DNA from: Nitrospirota bacterium
Lineage (GTDB): Bacteria > Nitrospirota > Thermodesulfovibrionia > Thermodesulfovibrionales > UBA6898
DNA: 9,253 nt
Assembly (NCBI GenBank): GCA_029858145.1
Contig: JAOUFP010000079.1
Span: 1 to 9,253 of the forward strand
Direction: 5' to 3'
The translations under genes and the position numbers were made by a program. The notes beneath the pieces are model-generated. The model saw nothing but the letters and a program-made list of their open reading frames with translations. It ran no database searches and was not told the DNA's origin. Of the stretch, positions 6,099 through 9,253 are shown one piece after another. Within the stretch, counting starts at the first letter, position 1; every line of letters begins with the position of its first letter.

Positions 6099-7400
6099 TC
6101 ACCCCTTTTCGCCTGCGATCTGAGGTGAGAACTTTTTCGTCAAAAAAACGATGAACACAAACAGGACACCCACTGCGGCAAGCAGCCCTGCAGACAGAAA
6201 CATATTATTCAGCAGCACAGGATCGATCAGCAGGATAAGCCCGAGAAAGAACATCATCAATCCGGACAGCAGCTTCAATTTCCGTCCCTGCCATTCTGTC
6301 AGCTTTCTCGCGCCCATGGTTACCGTAAAGATCACCACAATGGACGCGAGAGGCAGGACATAAATGCAGTTATAGAGGGCGAGATAGAGATAGTATTGCC
6401 CCATTGAAAAATTCTGCAAAGTGAGAATCCGCGTGAATACCATCGGAAACCCGGCAGTGCACAGCAGTTCATAGCTGTTCGCTGCTATCGCGAGAACTAT
6501 GGTCCCCGCGATCATCGACGGAACAGAGGTCGATTTCAGGAGATTTCTCATGCGTTCAAACAGTTTCGGCTTCGCCTTTTCGGGGATGGACAGGGAGACG
6601 CCCTTTGCGAAAAAGAAAAAATCCTTGATGTTTATGAGGGCGACCGTCAGGGCGATAATGCCGGCTATGACGGTTATGATCACAAGCCTGCCTGCAACCA
6701 TAAAGAGGTTCAGCCATGCCGCCATGAACACAAAGTAGATAAAACCGGAAAAAAAGACGAATGTGCCCCCGATAAGGACCATCCGTTTTCTCGACTGCGC
6801 GTGAATCAACAGGCTGAGCAGAAAGAAGAGCACAAAAAAAGCACAGGGGTTAAAACTGTCCAGGCCGCCGAGCATGACGGTAAGGGCAGGGAGCGAGAGT
6901 TCAGAGGCATCCAGCTCTCCCACTAACGGAAGGGTAATGACCTGACGTGTCTCCACGGACACAGGCCTCCGTGGTGATTCCGACGGTTCAATACATGCAC
7001 CTTTATTCTGAACGCAATACTTTATTTTGTTCTCGATCTCCCGCGCTACACCGTCGTTGAACCCGGCAAATGCCACGGTGTCGATGAAGGTAACCGGAAC
7101 ACCTGTTGATTTGATGCCCGCAGCCTCCGCCATCCGGGATAAATACACCGCATTCGACCTGTTATGCCATACTTCAAAGGATCTGACCTCGAGTTCAGGA
7201 TATTTTTTTACAGCCGCATCAAGATATAATTTTTCCTTTTCACAGTGGGGACAGCCATCCCCCCAGAAAAAATAGAGGATCACCCTGCCCGCCTCTTCCC
7301 TTGACGCTGTCTGCGCGGCAGAGGAGGCCGCACATGCTCCGGTCAAAAAAACCGTAAGCAATACCAGCAACATATATCTCTTTCTTACAGGTATTTTCAT
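6099..7400 (-). CDS. Thioredoxin-fold protein fused to a DsbD/CcdA-like transmembrane domain
   Basis: Probable transmembrane thiol-disulfide carrier, 433 residues. A basic N-terminus and hydrophobic core (about 9-22) form a signal peptide; LTGAC at 19-23 only loosely fits a lipobox. A periplasmic thioredoxin-like domain (about 35-135) carries the redox motif CPHC (50-53) and the cis-Pro loop GVPVTF (P102). C129 and C136 may form a second pair. A linker (137-165) leads to six or seven membrane segments with one Cys in FNPCAFF (C186) and one in LLCTAGFP (C314), the arrangement of the DsbD-beta/CcdA redox pair. It should move reducing power from cytoplasmic thioredoxin to periplasmic thiols, for example for cytochrome c maturation. 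I chose the ATG at 7398-7400, with AGAGGA upstream; a TTG at 7454 would put 18 residues before the signal peptide. The next upstream gene, YyaL-like, also belongs to a family with a thioredoxin domain. Confidence 0.85.
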   Translation of the reverse strand: MKIPVRKRYMLLVLLTVFLTGACAASSAAQTASREEAGRVILYFFWGDGCPHCEKEKLYLDAAVKKYPELEVRSFEVWHNRSNAVYLSRMAEAAGIKSTGVPVTFIDTVAFAGFNDGVAREIENKIKYCVQNKGACIEPSESPRRPVSVETRQVITLPLVGELDASELSLPALTVMLGGLDSFNPCAFFVLFFLLSLLIHAQSRKRMVLIGGTFVFFSGFIYFVFMAAWLNLFMVAGRLVIITVIAGIIALTVALINIKDFFFFAKGVSLSIPEKAKPKLFERMRNLLKSTSVPSMIAGTIVLAIAANSYELLCTAGFPMVFTRILTLQNFSMGQYYLYLALYNCIYVLPLASIVVIFTVTMGARKLTEWQGRKLKLLSGLMMFFLGLILLIDPVLLNNMFLSAGLLAAVGVLFVFIVFLTKKFSPQIAGEKG

Positions 7401-7550
7401 TTTCTGACTCGTCCTCTTTTTCCGCGAAATATTCCATCTTCCCCTCTTTGCCAAAGGGGGAGAGAAGAATAGCGTTGCCAGAGGTTTGCGCTACATTTAC
7501 AAGACTCCCGGTAGAGTCAATTTTTCCAATATCCAGCCGCTGTCATTTTC
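7401..7550. other. Intergenic region upstream of the thioredoxin/DsbD-like gene
   Basis: This 150-base spacer includes a -35-like TTGACT (7515-7520, minus strand) without a convincing -10 at normal spacing, a small hairpin GACTC-loop-GAGTC overlapping it (7504-7519), and a GC-rich hairpin around 7441-7460 with no following T-run in either direction. No small gene is evident. The downstream gene may be co-transcribed with the YyaL-like gene or use a weak local promoter. Confidence 0.35.
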
Positions 7551-9253
7551 TCACGCATGCAGCAGTTCGAGCATCCTGCCGATATCAGAAACAGGAAGCC
7601 GGCAGTTACGGCCCCTGCATATATACGCCAAGGGTTTGCCGTCTGCACTCTCATGAACCTGCGTAAAGCCCGAAATTCTGTCGATGTCCGGGGACTTCTG
7701 TTCGCAGGGGCGCAAAAGCACTACCTTATTCGGCAAAAACTCCGCCATGAGCGCGCGCAGCAGCGCCTTCGTATCCTCTGATTCTGAATCGCCTGCAATG
7801 ACAACTTCAAAAGCAGGCCCTGTCGCAAAATCGACCGCGGCCATCAGATATGCGTAGGCCGCCGGATATTCCCTTATCGCATTTGCAAAGCAGCGCCCGA
7901 TCAGGAGTGCCTTTTCTTCGAGATCAGCATCGCCTGTCATATGCCCGAGACGGAGCAGGTTGAGCATCGCCACTGAATTGCCGGAAGGTAGGGCTGCATC
8001 GTGAATTTCCTTTTTCCTGACCAGTATCTCCTCTGTATCATCAGCGGTAAAATAAAAGCCGCCCCTTTTTTTGTCCCAGAAATGTTGCATGAAAGCCCTG
8101 TTCAGTTCAAGCGCGGCCTCAAGGTACTTACAGTCGAAGACTGTTTCGTAGAGGTCCAGCAGGCCTGAGATGAAAAAAGCGTAGTCATCGACATGCGCAG
8201 GGAGCGACGCCTCTCCGTCGCGGTAGCGGTGCAGGAGTCTTCCTTCAGAATTGCGCATCTGCCCGAGGATAAAGGCCGCCGCTCTCTCCGCGGCGTCCGC
8301 ATAACCGGTATTATGAAAGGCCTGTGCTGCCTTTGCCAGCGCCGATATCATCAGGCCGTTCCAGTCCGTCAATATCTTGTCATCTTTATAGGGATGGATG
8401 CGTTTTTCCCTCGCCGCAAAGAGTTTCTCTATGGCGACGTTCAAACGATCCCGGAGCGCATCCGGCTGCATATTCAGTTCAGCGGCTGTCTGCTCCAGGG
8501 GTTTGCTGAGATGAAGGATGTTCGTGCCGGGACGTTCACTCGTCACGGAATCGCTAAAATTGCCCTCCCTCGTGACATTGAAGACCCTCGCGGCCAGATC
8601 GGCGTCCGCAGGCGGCAACAGGGCATATATCTCTTCCCGCGCCCAGACATAAAACTTTCCTTCCTCGCCTTCGCTGTCGGCATCTTCAGCAGAATAAAAA
8701 CCTCCCCGGGAATCGGTCATATCCCGCAGCACGTACCCGAGGATTTCACCGGCTGTCGACCTGTATTCTTCCTTTTTCGTTGCCAGGTAGGCATCCGCAT
8801 ACGCCATGGTGAGCAGCGCCTGATCATAGAGCATCTTTTCAAAATGCGGTACAAGCCATTCCGCATCCGTTGAGTAGCGGTGGAAGCCGAATCCGACATG
8901 ATCATACATGCCTCCCTGCCGCATCGCCCGGAGCGTCTTTTCCACGATTGCCAGCGCCCCTGGCTCATTGTTTCTCTTCCCGTATCTGAGCAGAAAAAGA
9001 AGATTATGCGGCACCGGGAACTTGGGGGCGGTCCCGAACCCGCCGAACTGCCCGTCAAATCGTCCGCTTAATTCCTCATACGCGGCCCGCATCGTTGTTT
9101 CATCGGGCATGCTTCCCGGGAAATCTTCTTCCTCACGCTGGAGCGCCTGCGTAATCTCTCCGGACAACTTCATAATATCATCCGGCTGAACCGCCCACAT
9201 CTTCTTTACGCGCGGCACAAGGTCCATCAGTCCGATCCGGCCGGAACGGCTTT
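7551..9253 (-). CDS. YyaL/DUF255 thioredoxin-domain protein, 5' part outside the window
   Basis: C-terminal part, about 567 residues, of the YyaL/spermatogenesis-associated 20-like family, whose full members are near 680-700 residues with an N-terminal thioredoxin-like domain (CHWCH motif) followed by an alpha/alpha six-hairpin barrel. The frame is still open at the window edge, where the sequence reads like the end of the thioredoxin domain. Family motifs seen in order: FDGQFGGFGTAPKFP; GMYDHVGFGFHRYSTD; WLVPHFEKMLYDQALL; GGFYSAEDADSEGEEGKFYVW; DDKILTDWNGLMISAL; HVDDYAF; SGNSVA; and a closing CRGRNCRLP that ends near the TGA at 7551-7553. No signal peptide can be judged. The biochemical activity of the family is not established as far as I know. 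It precedes the thioredoxin/DsbD-like gene by 150 bases, consistent with a redox theme. Confidence 0.92.
   Translation of the reverse strand, partial: SRSGRIGLMDLVPRVKKMWAVQPDDIMKLSGEITQALQREEEDFPGSMPDETTMRAAYEELSGRFDGQFGGFGTAPKFPVPHNLLFLLRYGKRNNEPGALAIVEKTLRAMRQGGMYDHVGFGFHRYSTDAEWLVPHFEKMLYDQALLTMAYADAYLATKKEEYRSTAGEILGYVLRDMTDSRGGFYSAEDADSEGEEGKFYVWAREEIYALLPPADADLAARVFNVTREGNFSDSVTSERPGTNILHLSKPLEQTAAELNMQPDALRDRLNVAIEKLFAAREKRIHPYKDDKILTDWNGLMISALAKAAQAFHNTGYADAAERAAAFILGQMRNSEGRLLHRYRDGEASLPAHVDDYAFFISGLLDLYETVFDCKYLEAALELNRAFMQHFWDKKRGGFYFTADDTEEILVRKKEIHDAALPSGNSVAMLNLLRLGHMTGDADLEEKALLIGRCFANAIREYPAAYAYLMAAVDFATGPAFEVVIAGDSESEDTKALLRALMAEFLPNKVVLLRPCEQKSPDIDRISGFTQVHESADGKPLAYICRGRNCRLPVSDIGRMLELLHA

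Noticed and set aside
7398..7454. TTG start at 7454 for the thioredoxin/DsbD-like gene
   Set aside because: It would add 18 basic residues before the signal peptide and has no ribosome site; ATG 7398-7400 with AGAGGA is better.
7441..7460. GC-rich hairpin as an intrinsic terminator
   Set aside because: Neither strand has a T-run after the stem.
8193..8873. 226-codon plus-strand ORF inside the YyaL-like gene
   Set aside because: Antisense shadow of a gene with clear family motifs; its own product has no recognisable domain.

Overview
The window holds seven genes, all on the minus strand, so transcription runs from high to low coordinates. In transcription order they are: a 5'-truncated YyaL/DUF255 protein (7551-9253); a secreted thioredoxin-fold plus DsbD/CcdA-like membrane protein (6099-7400); an apparent operon of CHASE2-adenylate cyclase (3703-5808), SH3-domain protein (3236-3706) and M48 metalloprotease lipoprotein (2376-3236); a NapH-like polyferredoxin (1165-2220); and an ArsM-like SAM methyltransferase (36-869). 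I see no tRNA, rRNA, CRISPR array, insertion sequence or phage gene. The content (membrane Fe-S electron transfer, periplasmic thiol redox, a possible FNR-type site, a probable selenoprotein) suggests a Gram-negative, anaerobic or facultative bacterium of the Nitrospirota/Desulfobacterota kind. That placement is an impression from gene content, not a test.

The main result is at the left end. Read conventionally, the methyltransferase is a 189-codon ORF starting at a poor GTG and ending at TGA (177-179). The frame stays open on both sides of two in-frame TGA codons. Upstream of TGA 828-830 there is an ATG at 867-869 with a well-placed AAGAGG. Downstream of TGA 177-179 a normal methyltransferase C-terminus runs to TAA at 36-38. 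The second TGA lies where ArsM-type enzymes have their C-terminal metal-binding Cys (family motif C-I-A-G-A-L, here U-I-G-G-A-I). Each TGA is followed at the expected distance by a hairpin with G in the first two loop positions, as in bacterial SECIS elements. Four neighbouring genes end in TGA and the methyltransferase uses TGG for Trp, so genome-wide recoding of TGA is unlikely. I read the gene as a 277-residue protein with selenocysteine at residues 14 and 231. The first ArsM arsenite-binding Cys (N-C-V-I-N motif) is Gly, so it is probably not an ordinary arsenite methyltransferase.

The cyclase, SH3 and M48 genes overlap by one to four bases. They follow a clear extended -10 promoter (TGATATAAT, 6075-6083) and a leader of about 260 nt. 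The leader can form a long imperfect hairpin or a competing shorter one, may encode a 33-residue peptide, and the cyclase itself has no obvious Shine-Dalgarno. The likely theme is envelope sensing coupled to cAMP and to envelope proteolysis. The polyferredoxin gene has a TGAT-N4-ATCA site (FNR/CRP type) upstream, with a candidate -10 at class II spacing.
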